A stretch of DNA of 64,000 nt from Acholoe squamosa (taxonomy: Eukaryota; Annelida; Polychaeta; Phyllodocida; Polynoidae), in assembly GCA_949317995.1 (NCBI GenBank), contig OX439040.1, positions 76,791,972 to 76,855,971 of the forward strand, read 5' to 3'. Position 1 is the stretch's first letter, and the number at the start of each line of letters is the position of its first letter. Below are positions 34,005 through 44,774 of the stretch, piece after piece. The position numbers were made by a program, and so were the translations under genes. The notes under the pieces are model-generated. The model worked only from the letters and a program-made list of their open reading frames with translations, was not told where the DNA came from and did not search any database.

Positions 34005-34450
34005 AGGGGTCAATGGTTAGGATATTATGTTAAGTATACAATTGAAAATTTAAGATCTATGATCAAGATATTATGATTTCAGATCTAAATTTTAGGATCA
34101 AATATCATAATTTGAATATGGAATCTAAATGCAGTTTATTTGCCGTGCGTTTTACCATTTAGAAATTTATACTGTATTATCTGCAGAGTAATGCACAGCA
34201 ATGCTATAATGCCGTGCGTATTCATATTAAGATAAATGTTGCTGAGATTGCATCATGCCATTCAAGACATGCCCGTGAATGTGGTGCTTGCTCGCTCTCC
34301 ATGCATAATCCTGTCCCACAGGTATAGTATGGAGTATACCTATACCTGGATTAAAATATGCAAATCAGTCAAGCACAGAATAGTGGTGCTTTCCTACTGT
34401 AGGGTTGGTGGTAGCAGTGGTGGCAGTGGCAAGCGGGGCAGATTTTCGGG
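34005..34450. repeat. Partial copy of the satellite-flank repeat
   Basis: Same order of blocks as 20285-20940: ACAAGGGGTCAATGGTTAGG, CAGCAATGCTATAATGCCGTG, GGTGCTTGCTCGCTCTCC, then TTAAAATATGCAAATCAGTC. It lacks the 134-bp satellite. Confidence 0.75.
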
Positions 34451-34534
34451 GTAGATGGGCATTATAAAATGCCAGATCAGAATTGCATAATACACCAACC
34501 AAACCACAGTGGTGAACTGAAGGCTATTAATATT

Positions 34535-34664
34535 GAACAAGTAATCAATGGATAATTCATGACTCGTGTGTGTTAGTGAAGGATAATACCATGAGGCCGT
34601 AGGCCGAGTGTTATTAGCCTTTGCTAACACACACGAGTCATGAATTATCCATTGACTACTTATT
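34535..34664. repeat. Long hairpin heading dual-tRNA-like element, copy 1
   Basis: Arms GAACAAGTAATCAATGG...CATGACTCGTGTGTG and their inverse meet around a centre GAGGCCGTAGGCCGAG. About 130 bp and able to fold on itself almost completely. It directly abuts the body at 34665, and the same neighbour relation holds in copies 2 and 3. Confidence 0.85.
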
Positions 34665-34980
34665 TTATACCACGAAACCAATAAATAATCAATAGAATAC
34701 CAATAAATTCAAGTTGAAAACAAAAATTATTCCCCCTCCCCAGGACTCGAAGCCAGCCATAGTGTGTGTACACAGGTATATACACCTCCTCGTCGCCCAG
34801 CAGCGGACAGTGACAGCGCCCGTCTCGGCTAGGCTTGGCAGCGGCACACGGCGAAAAATAGTGTTTGTACACGATTGGTATACACACCTCGGCGCCCGGC
34901 TAGGCTTGGCTTGCTTTGAATGTGTCTCGCGTTTATGTTTGTGTATAATACACCTCGTCGCACACGGCGAAAAAAGATGT

Positions 34981-35055
34981 GCCCGAACTGGGGCTCGATC
35001 CGCGTACCTCACGCGGCTGAGCGCAATGCGCTAACCACTAGACCACCGCGTCGCC
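34981..35055 (-). other. tRNA-like module (pol III boxes), minus strand
   Basis: On the minus strand GTGGTCTAGTGGTTAGCGC matches the A box of tRNA genes, and GGATCGAGCCCC, about 30 bases on, matches the B box with one change. No full cloverleaf can be drawn (the T stem and acceptor do not pair well), so this is a tRNA-derived promoter rather than a tRNA gene. Confidence 0.7.
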
Positions 35056-35180
35056 TCCTTTGAATGCGTCTCGCGGTTATGTTTGTGTATAATACACCTC
35101 GTCGCCCGGCAGCGGACAGCGACAGCGCACACGGCTTTGTATCATATGGTCACGTGGTTCGAACCGAGCGTTTCTCGTCA

Positions 35181-35252
35181 GTCCCTGTGGCGCAGTGCAT
35201 AGGGAGTTGGATTCAGGATGTGAGACTGCAGGTTCGATCCCTACCCTGGCCT
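35181..35252 (+). other. tRNA-like module (pol III boxes), plus strand
   Basis: GTGGCGCAGTGCATAGGGAG resembles an A box, and GGTTCGATCCC is a perfect B box (GGTTCGANNCC). It faces away from the module at 34981-35055. Acceptor pairing is poor, so it is not a tRNA gene. Confidence 0.7.
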
Positions 35253-35514
35253 GGAATATTTCGAGGGTTTTAACATGAAACATATGACATGTAAGGACAT
35301 GAGAGGCGTGCGGTTATTGATGGATAACCCGCACCAGGCACAGGTTATCCATGGATAACCGCACGCCTTACAAAATTGATGTTACAGCCTACAGGGTGTG
35401 CAATATTGACAGATATGTGGATGGGAATAGCCACCAAAAAGCACTGAGTAACCCAGAAATCGTGGTATAATACCCTATATCAATCTGCTTGGTGCAGTAT
35501 TTCTTCACTGGTAG

Positions 35515-35697
35515 AACTTTGTCCTTAACTTAAGTGGTCACCACTGCCCGCCTACAATGGTACCACTACTCAGTTCTTTTTACTTTGTAATGCTTTGCAT
35601 AGATAATGTGGACTGGCACTGTATGATGTGCATTGCTAGTATTGGTCAGCTACCCCAGAAACTTTTTGGTTTTTGGGGTAGGTGGGCAGTGGTGAAA
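35515..35697. mobile_element. Short element with CACCACTGCCC ends
   Basis: CACCACTGCCCGCCTAC at left and GTAGGTGGGCAGTGGTG at right are inverted ends, about 183 bp apart. The same end sequence recurs many times in the arms of the large inverted repeat at 44.8-51.9 kb. Confidence 0.6.
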
Positions 35698-36213
35698 AAA
35701 AAACAGCCGTTACTTGTACTAGAGTACATCATATGACTATCAGGCGTTTTGAGTGAAAAGCCTACATAGGTCATCAGAAGCTTGAGTTATCTTGTGGAAC
35801 TGTGGAGTAGTGGAACAATATGTCAAGGTGAAGTGCCACTGCAGCAACGACTATTTACATGGGTGTTGTCTCCACACTTGGATAGTTGTGTGTAGCAGCA
35901 AATTGAGGTCAGACATGTTTGCCTCCAATCATCAGCTGCCACACAGCAGTATCAAGAGCTTTTGTCATCTTCCTGGGGTGCCCCACTCACCCACCGTTAA
36001 ACAACTGTATTGCATGAAGCCCAATTAAAGACCAGTAACTCACAAGATCCAGTTTGACACTGGTAACCTGTACAGAGTTTAACTATACGGCCAATCAGAG
36101 ATGGCCATTGTTTCATCAGGAACGATGAATGTAGACCCAACTAAAAGTTACTCCCTAGACAGATTGGGACTGTGGCAGCTGCTTTCTCCCTCTGCACAAA
36201 GGAACACCTGTTA
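35698..36213. other. Intergenic, no recognisable feature
   Basis: No gene or repeat supported. Confidence 0.5.
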
Positions 36214-37396
36214 AGTGAGAAGGGAGGGAGGGAGGTCAGTGAGCAGGGTAGTAGGTTGGTGAGGAGGGGCGAGGTGGGCAAGGAAGAAGGGAAGGTTGGT
36301 GATGACGGGAGGAGGTTGGTAAGGAGGAACGGAGGTGGGTGAGGGAGAGAGGTCAGTGAAGAGGTATGTCAGTGAAAAGAGAAGGAAGTGGGTGAGGAGG
36401 GTGAGGGCGATGAGGAGGGAGGGGTGTGGATGAGAAGGGAGGCTGGTAGGTCAGGAGACACTGAGGTGGATTAGGATGGTAGGAGGTGGATTAGGATGGA
36501 GGGAGGTGTGGGAAAAGGGAACGAGATTGGTCAGGAAGGAGGGAGGTGGGTGAGGATGGACAGAGGTCAGTGAGGGAGGGATATCAGTAAGGAGAGAAGT
36601 AAGTGGGGGAGGAGGAAAGGAGGGAAGGCAGAGGGAGATGGATGAGGAGGGAAGGAATTTGGTAAGGAGGGAGGGAGGGAGGTGTATGAGGAAGAAATGA
36701 GTTTGGTCAGGAGGGAGGGAGTTGGGTGGGGAGGGAAGGTGAGTAAGGCAGAGGTCAGTGAGGAGAGGGGGAGGTCAGTAAGCGGGGAAGGAGGTTGGTG
36801 AGGAGGGAGGGAGATGGTGAGGAGGGAAGGAGGTTGGTGAGGAGGGAGGGAGGTTGGTCAGTAAGGGAGGACAGAGGTCAGTGAGGAGAAGTCTGATGAG
36901 GAGGGAAGGAGCTTGGTGAGAAGGGAGGGGGTGAGTAAGGCAGGAGGGAGGTGGATGAGGAGGGAGGGAGGTCAGTCAGCTGGGACGCAGGTGAGTAAGC
37001 AGGGAAGGAGGTTGGTGAGGAGGGAGGGAGGTTGATGAGGAGGGAAGAAGACTGGTCAGTAAGGAAGAAGTGGCGTCAGAGAGAGAAGTTTGATGAGGAG
37101 GGAAGGATGTTGGTGAGAAAGGAGGGAGGTGGATGAGGAGGGAAGGAGGTTGGTGAGGAGGGAAATAGGTTGTTGAGGAGGGAGGGAGATTGGTGAGGAT
37201 GGAGGGAGGTAGATGAGGAAGGAAGGAGGTTGGTCAGAAAGGAGGGACAGAGGTCAATGAGGATGTCAGTGAGGAGAGAAGGAAGTGGATGAGGAGGGTG
37301 AGGAGGGAGGGAGGTGGATTAGGAGGGAAGGAATTTGGTGAGGAGGGAGGGAGGTGGATGTGGAGAGAAGGAGGTTGGTGAGGAGGGAATCTATAA
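36214..37396. repeat. Purine-only minisatellite (GAGGAGGGAGG type), about 1.2 kb
   Basis: The plus strand is almost entirely G and A with scattered T, built from units such as GGTTGGTGAGGAGGGAGGGA. It is strand-asymmetric over about 1180 bp. Such tracts can form triplex or G-quadruplex DNA and often cause assembly and sequencing errors. Confidence 0.92.
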
Positions 37397-37479
37397 TCAG
37401 TCCCACCATTCCAGTTTTCATCAGGAATGGATACCATGAGCTGCAATTTAACCAGGGATAACAAAATCCATGTCCTTTG

Positions 37480-38480
37480 CCTTTCTAGTCCTCTCAGCTG
37501 TGACCAGAATTGTGAACCCCTTCTAATTTTAAGCCTGTCAACCTTTGACCAGGTAAATAGTATAGTTGAATAACAAGCTGAGTTTTATTATTTATTTATT
37601 TATTTTTTTAATAGGGCTCAACTTTTGAAAGCCCTCATTCTAGCGGTAGCTGTTGGAGGGGTCACATCATAGCATCGTCTCCCCTACTGGTTATGAGTTT
37701 TATAACTGTGTGCAGCATATGCTATAAAACTAGCTCTAGGTCCCTTTTGCTTATGACATCTCTCTTGTCTCTCCCGTATTTGGGCAGAAGTCTACATAGG
37801 GTTAAGGAAACTCAGCATGGCAGATGTCAACTTTTGCCTGAGTAACAAAATACCGTTATAAACAAAATTTGGCATCCAAATAGTTCCCTGCCCCATTCAC
37901 ATTTCTTACCATAACTCTCTCTCACACCTTACTTGTACCTAAGTTTTCTTACCTTTTAACCCCATAATTCATTCCTGTTTCCTGTTCATTCCTAGCTATA
38001 ACTATGTCAACCATTGTCCAGCTGTTGACATCTTAAACAGTTCCCTCCACCACCCCCCACACCTTTTTTCACATGAGTGTCTCTCCTACTGTACTTGTGG
38101 CCAGGTTTTCTATCCTTTTACCCCAAAATACATGACTGTGCCTCATTCTGTTATAGTTATTGTTTGCCACATCTGTCAACCTTTGTCCGGGTAATAACAG
38201 CTTTTCTGGACAAAGGTTGACATGTAAAACAGTTTCCTCTGCTCCCCCCTCCCCCACACGGTTTTTCACATGAGTCTCTCTCGCACTGTACTTCTCCTAC
38301 TGTGTCTCTCCTACTGTACTTATGGCCAGGTTTTCTTCTCCTTTTACCCCAAAATACATGACTGTGCCTCATTCTGTTATAGTTATTGTTTGCCACATCT
38401 TTGTCCGGGTTGTCCCAGTTTTTCTTCCTTTTTTCCCCATAATCATTCCTATGCCTCATTCTTTTATAGTTGTTGATCAT
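37480..38480. repeat. Degenerate tandem repeat of about 110-190 bp
   Basis: The phrase CCAGGTTTTCTATCCTTTTACCCCAAAATACATGACTG, followed by GCCTCATTCTGTTATAGTTATTG and CATCTGTCAACCTTTGTCC (given here in parts), recurs at about 38099, 38327 and, degraded, near 37940 and 38420. Confidence 0.65.
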
Positions 38481-39229
38481 CAAATTTGTCAGTGACTGCA
38501 TATTGGTAGTGTGCTTGTTACCATAGAAAAGACATAAGTGCGCATGTCATTAAGTGGTTTTGGGCTGTTAAATGAGTGAATTAACTTCAAATTTTAGCCA
38601 TATATATATTTTAACATATATGCTATTTCCTTGTCACCCGTTAACCGGGTATAACACATAGAAAGTAGGGTCTGGAAGAAAATTCCAGACAGGAACATGA
38701 CCTAAAATGAGATTCAAATGAGAAATAAAGGTCAAGTGTCAACTTTTAAAAGAGAAATAATTGTTCTGTGCCTTCTATTCCTACAGTGTATCTGCAAAGT
38801 TGATGATACAGGAAAAGTTAAAAAAAAACAACGGGTAAAGCATTATCATTATTTAAATGTATTTATGCACAGTAATAGTAGTTCAAGACATGTTAAATAT
38901 TATGAGTATAGACCCTAAATGATATGTCAACGGTTGACCGGTCAACGGTTGACATGATGAAATGCATCACAACTTTGACTGGTTGCCAGAGCAACAGTGC
39001 ACATATTTAAGAAATTACCCATGCAGCCTTAACCACCAACACCTGTACTATACCCAACAAGATGGATATGACTCTAATCCAAAATTTATCTGGGACCCCC
39101 CCTCCCCCCCCAAACGCATGAGATTGGTGAGACGTGATCTACTGCACCCCTCTCAGTTTGGTCCCACAGCTTTCTCACATCTTGATAATCAGGGCATAGA
39201 GACTGTTTAACCCTTTAAGGGCTGCTGAT
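38481..39229. other. Intergenic, no supported gene
   Basis: A small palindrome GTCAACGGTTGACCGGTCAACGGTTGAC lies near 38928-38955. Otherwise nothing recognised. Confidence 0.45.
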
Positions 39230-39385
39230 GCAAAAATATGTCATGCCCATCGGTCGTCATGATGCACCAATGAAGTACCGGCATGACCAGCACTTCATTG
39301 GAGTATCAAGCCTGTAGGTTTGGTATGATGCTTGAATACAGCCCTGGTGAGTTACTCGCCAGGGCTGGATTCATGTATCATGTCA
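39230..39385. repeat. ATGATGCA-family foldback repeat
   Basis: Contains ATGCCCATCGGTCGTCATG, ATGATGCACCAATGAAG, its near inverse CTTCATTGGAGTATCAAG, and GGTGAGTTACTCGCC, the palindromic core of the family. Confidence 0.75.
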
Positions 39386-39589
39386 AGCATTAAAGTGGGC
39401 ACGTATGCTAAAATGACCAATTTTAAATTCAATGGAAACATGGCTAAATCACTTCTATACATAAATCTATTGTCCATTGTGTGCACTACATCTACCAACA
39501 GCTGGTCTATAGTATTCAACTTGATAGCTCCAAATACCAGAAAAGAGGTTTTATGGCGGGAATAAGGACATTGCTTGACCAAAGTTGGA

Positions 39590-41330
39590 GTTTGCATGTT
39601 ATTTCCACCAGATGGCAGCAGGAGGGAGACCAGGAAGTCTCTGGTCAGTGACCCAGTGGCATTACACTTGTACCAAGTGCCATATCATAGCACTAGTGAG
39701 CACCAACATGACTTTGAGCTTGTCACTCTGAGAGTATATGTTTCAGCCTACATAGCTGCATCCTATGATGGAAGAGTGAGCAGCATTTGCAGATCCATTT
39801 TCTGTTCTTGTGACTGAGCTAGGAACGTGGTGGGAGCTAACTATAGTCTAGGACCACTATGCCCTGCTGCTTCCTGCACAGTGGTGCACTGAGGGTTTAT
39901 ACCTCAGGGCACCAGAGTACAGGGGCATTTGGACCTACCTTCCCTCCCTGTACTAGTCACACTAACTTCAATCCTAACTACACTAGTATTTAGGATCATA
40001 TAAAATGACACTGGTAAACACCAGCATAATGCTGAACTTGACACTCTGCAAGCAGATATTTCAGACTGCGCAAAATACAACCTATGCTTGAAGAGTGAGC
40101 AGTATTTCTAGTTCCATTTAATGTTCATCTGGCTGGAAGCAAGGCATGGTAGTAGTAATATATAGTCTACTCCCACTGTGCCTTGTTGCTTCCTCTATGG
40201 TGGTGGCCTGAGTGTTTATACCTCAGGGTACCTCCTACCCACCTTGTGGTAGTCAAACTAATAACCCATAACCTAGGTGTACATTCATGGGGAAAGTCAT
40301 TTAATGAGGAATGGGTGGGGGGGGGGAGGTCAAGAGATTAACACTTAGCAACATGATGTTACTGCCTTCTGTTTTAAAAATCTATCATGGGAGGGTACAT
40401 CTGGGTTCAAAGGTTAAAAATACCACTTACTAGCAGTGCTATTGTAATCAATGAGTTGGCAGAGATAAGATGATAATTCAGGAATACTTGCTAGCAAAGC
40501 AGTGCTGAGGTCCTAATTTTCAGGCTGTGACATACTGATGCATTGGGCATAGTGAGAAAGTACATATATAAAAAGAACAAGAGGATGGATTGATAGAAAT
40601 TCACACCCATCATGCCCAACCCGAACATCTTAAGATGGACAGATAGAAAGACACATATACATGTAAGGGCCAGGAGATGAGCCATTACCCTTGATTAGAG
40701 GGGATAGAACTGACACTCTTGATACGAAGGAGGGGAGAGGACAAATACCAGATCTGACCCAAATCCGAAGACTTTGTCCCCCATTTTTACAAATGACCGC
40801 TCCCTAGGGTACCAACAACTGCCCTCACCTGTCCTTTGTGCCCTGAACATCAGCCAGTTTTGCTGTGCCAAATCTTTTAACTGGACTATATCCAATCTGT
40901 CTGCCTTTTTGAGAGGGGCGTTGTAGACACTAAATTGATCTAAATTTTGAAGGCAATTGAGTTACAGTTGCAAGAAAACTAGTATACTTATGTCAGGTCT
41001 TGCTTTCATAGATCCTCATCAGTCGGTCTCTTCACCATAGCAGGTGAATTTGGCAAAGGTCATGGCTTACATACTTTTTCCAAGAGTGTTTTGAGATTCT
41101 TCCAGTTTCTTCCACTCTGTAAGCACATATTTCTTACTACATAGAATATCTGCTTGGAGGTTGAAAAGTATTTCCTGTTCCTGCTAACTGGAAGAGATGT
41201 ATTGTAGGGGTTCTATGACCACTATGCACCTGGATTCAACCAACATGCCTTGCGTTTCCCGTGAAGTGGTAGCCTGAGGTTTTATAGCTCAGGGCACCAT
41301 ACCCATACCCTTACTGGTGTTGAAATGTAC
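39590..41330. repeat. Three diverged copies of a repeat of about 200-300 bp
   Basis: Blocks of the type CACTCTG...AAGCA.ATATTTCAG, GAAGAGTGAGCAGTATTT, CTTCCT...GTGGT...CTGAGGGTTTATA and CTCAGGGCACC recur in the same order at about 39725-39915, 40040-40235 and 41105-41310. Confidence 0.6.
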
Positions 41331-42480
41331 CTTGGGTTGTAAAGTAACACAATACCCCTCATGTAAGCTATATGCTGCTAGTTTGGGGGCCCTTGATGGA
41401 GGGGGACCGTGTCACTTGTTGATTTTTAGAAGTGCTCATGTCACATGTCATTTGAATCCCAATGTTCCTTGTCAGTTCTAAGGACCCACAATCTCCCATG
41501 TCAACTTTAAGAAAACTCCTATGTTCAATGTCTAATTTTATGGCTTAATATGTCACTAAAGTTCACATCACAAAGTCATGTCGATTTTAAGAAATGTCAT
41601 TGCCACCATGTTGAATTTAATGGTACAGACCTTACTTACATACATAAGATTGTTAAACTTATGACCAAATTTCCCCAAATTTCAAATCCAGGTGCACCCT
41701 ATAAGCTCCTATAGGCTGGACCTGAGGCAGGCGCCTTCAATATACTCAATGTGTGCCGTATATGTGGGGAATTACAGTGTTATTGGCCCGGGATGTATGA
41801 ATTGAGGTGTTTGAGGTGCACTAAATGGCGACAGCTGTGTCATACTAGTTATTGGCACTGATCAAGTTGTCATATGAGAAATATCATAAGACTAGTGGTA
41901 TATAGTGTAATTATCTCAAGGCTCTTATAAATAGTGTTATTCCCAGTTGTCACTGGTTTATTCAGCTTTAGGCAACATGTAAGAAATATCAATCATACAG
42001 TAGTTAGTATGTAGGTAATTTGCACATACAGTAAACATACAGTAATTTATAAAGTATAATGTTCAGTTCCACTCCACCTGTGAGGTATTAATAATACAGT
42101 GTCCAGCATAGTTCTAGGTGGGTTCCCACACCTAGCTCCTGACCTGCTGCTTAGAGGAATAATGTAATAATGGATAACTTTACCCTCTGGTGGAAGTCTT
42201 GAAGAAGATAGCCTCTGGCCACCAATGGTAGGAAACCAATGCCTGTCTAGCATAGTTTCACCATAGTGCAGTGGTATAGCAGGTAGCAGGAGATGACTGG
42301 AGATGTTACCTCTAGAGCGGTTCTTGGTGATGTGTCTTCCTGGAGGTGCAGACAGGCTATTTGTAGCAAATCTTGGAAAAGCACCTCCAGACTGACTGGA
42401 GCCAGCAGCATCTGCCTAACTCTACAATTGTTTGAGGGGACTCTTTCAAGTGTCACAGGGGGACAAAGGACCCCCATGGA
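41331..42480. other. Intergenic; a faded CCGTAA-type element near 41640-41778
   Basis: TATGTGGGGAATTACAGTG near 41760 resembles a CCGTAA-family end. Open frames at 42047-42498 on both strands overlap each other and do not look like protein. Confidence 0.35.
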
Positions 42481-42910
42481 CGCCGCTATGCCCCCCATTG
42501 TCTTGGTCGGTTCTGCATCTTTAGACCCTCATATCTCGGTCGTTTATGCGTTTATAACCGCCATTTTGGGCATGCGCGGAGTTGAATATGCCAAGTTTAT
42601 AATGCCCGCTGGATAGGCGCGTAATTCGCGCCGGTTTGTCTGTAGTGCACTCGGAGCTCCTTTCAGTCTCCATGGCATAACTTCCTTAATAATGGGAGTT
42701 CCGCCTTGATCTTGGGCTCATTTTGACCGTCTAATTATGGGCTTTCCATAAATGCTTTGATATTTGACCTAGCTCGCTCAGGAGCGACGCTAGAGCGACC
42801 GGAAGGTTATGGCGTCGTGCTTATGTAACCCATTGTTCAGTCCTTAGAGTGCTCAGACACTCATGACGGCGTCAGCGGTGCTCAGGCACCCGTGACGGCC
42901 GGTTGCATTC
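42481..42910. promoter_or_regulatory. GC-richer patch with promoter-like motifs
   Basis: CCGCCATTTTG (YY1-like) and GGCATGCGCGG (NRF-1-like) lie within 25 bp near 42558-42580, followed by the palindrome GGCGCGTAATTCGCGCC near 42616. CpG is more frequent than around it. No exon is recognised next to it, so it may be a repeat carrying promoter motifs. Confidence 0.3.
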
Positions 42911-44420
42911 ACTTACAAGTTATTAATTTGTGCATTGAACCATGAGGTCGCACACTGAGACCCTCATTTTTATTATATTGTGCAGTGAACCATTAGGTCG
43001 GACCCTTTGATGTCATAAACTCTGTCTAACTGACTTGGTTTGGTGTGCAGTGGGGCATGAACGCTCTTATACAAAGTTTGAGCGCTCTTATAGCTCTTAG
43101 AACCAACCTATGTATTAATTTCATAGATATTCTTTGATTAATACAATAATATGTTAGAATTTATGGAATAATAAAATGGTATATCATAGCTGGGGACATG
43201 AACCTTTAACAGAAACTGCTGGACTATAGTGGGGAATCTGGATGATGTATGTGCGTGGCCATGACGACTCTTTTCTCATGGAAAGTTGCCAGACTAGTGC
43301 AAACAGATAATTCCCTGCATTCATTGCAGAATCTTTTGGGCCCATTATGTAACACATGTTACCCATCATGCTTGTTGTTATCAGTGCCTACCTCTCCAGT
43401 ACCAGATTAAGCAATGGTGCCCCATACGAAGGAACCTGCAATGTAGGTACAATGAAAGAGAGCCTAAAACGGATCTAGTTTTGTCCTTACCTAACTTTTA
43501 TTCTATGGCAATTTAGTTTACAATCTTTAGAAAATTGGAATTAGCCAATTCTGCACTAATCTGTGCCGAGAAATAAGAAGCCCATGTAAAAAATGTGTAG
43601 AAGTAATGGCAGAATCCTTGTCCCAAAGTTGCTAGAGATCCGTCGTTATTTTCACAGAGATTCGTTGTACCACTGTACTGCCACCTGGGGATTCTTGTAA
43701 AAACTACACTGGTTTGCTGCAATATGATTACAGTGGTTCACTGTTCAGTTTTGTGAGGATCCCTGGTAGATTCAACAGTTATATTTTACAGTGTACCCCT
43801 TAGTTGGAATCCATTCAAGTGTACCTTTCTATTTATTTCATTGTAGATGTGAAAGCTCGACAGGTTTAACCAGGAACTTTAATATCACACCCTCCCTTGG
43901 AATACGATGTAGCTGTTCTCCATGCTCTAATCATGTGATGTTTTTATGACAGCATAGTTTCAAAGTGGCAACATAATCAAAGCGCATAGCCGTGAATATC
44001 ATTGTATTCTATTGATAAAACCATGCAATAAATGAAATGGCCACTCCCCTCAAATATTTTCACATCATGTTCCCTCAGATGATGCCTACAAGGTGTCATG
44101 TGATACAGACAGAGCAGCTTCAAGGATTACAATGTGAAAATATTCGATGGCCATGGACTTTTAATTATAAATGTATCTATTTCAGGCTAGACTGATTTAA
44201 AAGCCCTATATATATTTAGTGAATTGAGCACTTAAATATGTCACTGAATAGGGGTGTGGATCTAGACATGTTATTGTCTGGGGATTGGCATTCCCTGCTT
44301 AAACCTAGGAGGCTGTGTTATTTCTAGGAAATAGACAGAACTAAACAACCATGGCATATCCCTCGTATACCATTTATTATATATTATGTATTCTGGACAA
44401 TTAGTAGTATGGTCTGCATA
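42911..44420. other. Intergenic, no supported gene
   Basis: Includes the repeat copy at about 43310-43405 mentioned above. Otherwise nothing recognised. Confidence 0.45.
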
Positions 44421-44649
44421 TACCGTAATCTCTTGCGTATAAGATGCGTCCTCTACGCCAAACAAATGCCTGGTGCGTCTTATAGGATTTTGGGGGTGTG
44501 TCTTATACAAGGGGTAATTTTACTATAGAAAAGTACTAATCTTACAGTATTGTGCCCTAAGAGTTGTGTCTTATACGCTAAACGGCCTTTGCTGAGTTTG
44601 GGGTGCGTCCCATATGCGCACCGCGTCTTCTACGCGGGAGATTACGGTA
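44421..44649. mobile_element. CCGTAA-family element
   Basis: Ends TACCGTAATCTCTTGCG and GCGGGAGATTACGGTA, TA borders, 229 bp, internal TCTTATA.G and GTCTTATACG blocks. Confidence 0.88.
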
Positions 44650-44774
44650 GTTGTTTTAATGTGGGCCTCATAGTACAGAAATGTGAAATACGGGTGGTTA
44701 ATAAGTGAAGCGGATAATTATATAGAAATTACTATATGGTCGATAGGCACCACTTGTCGTCATTTGGCGTGGCA

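Larger units (their letters stand above)
34665..35470. mobile_element. Dual-tRNA-like element body, copy 1
   Basis: Inverted ends TTATACCACGA and TCGTGGTATAA. Inside are a minus-strand tRNA-like module (34981-35055) and a plus-strand one (35181-35252), several CGTCGCCC.GCAGCGGACAG blocks, and a terminal palindrome GGCGTGCGGTTAT...ATAACCGCACGCC. No protein-coding capacity. The family is not one I recognise. Copies 2 and 3 are at 46884-47264 and 62154-62860. Confidence 0.8.

Noticed and set aside
34981-35252. Two true tRNA genes
   Set aside because: A and B boxes are present but acceptor and T stems do not pair and no sensible anticodon arm can be drawn; the same modules recur inside repeat copies.
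42293-42616. 107-codon open frame on the plus strand
   Set aside because: Overlaps another open frame on the opposite strand and has no family resemblance.
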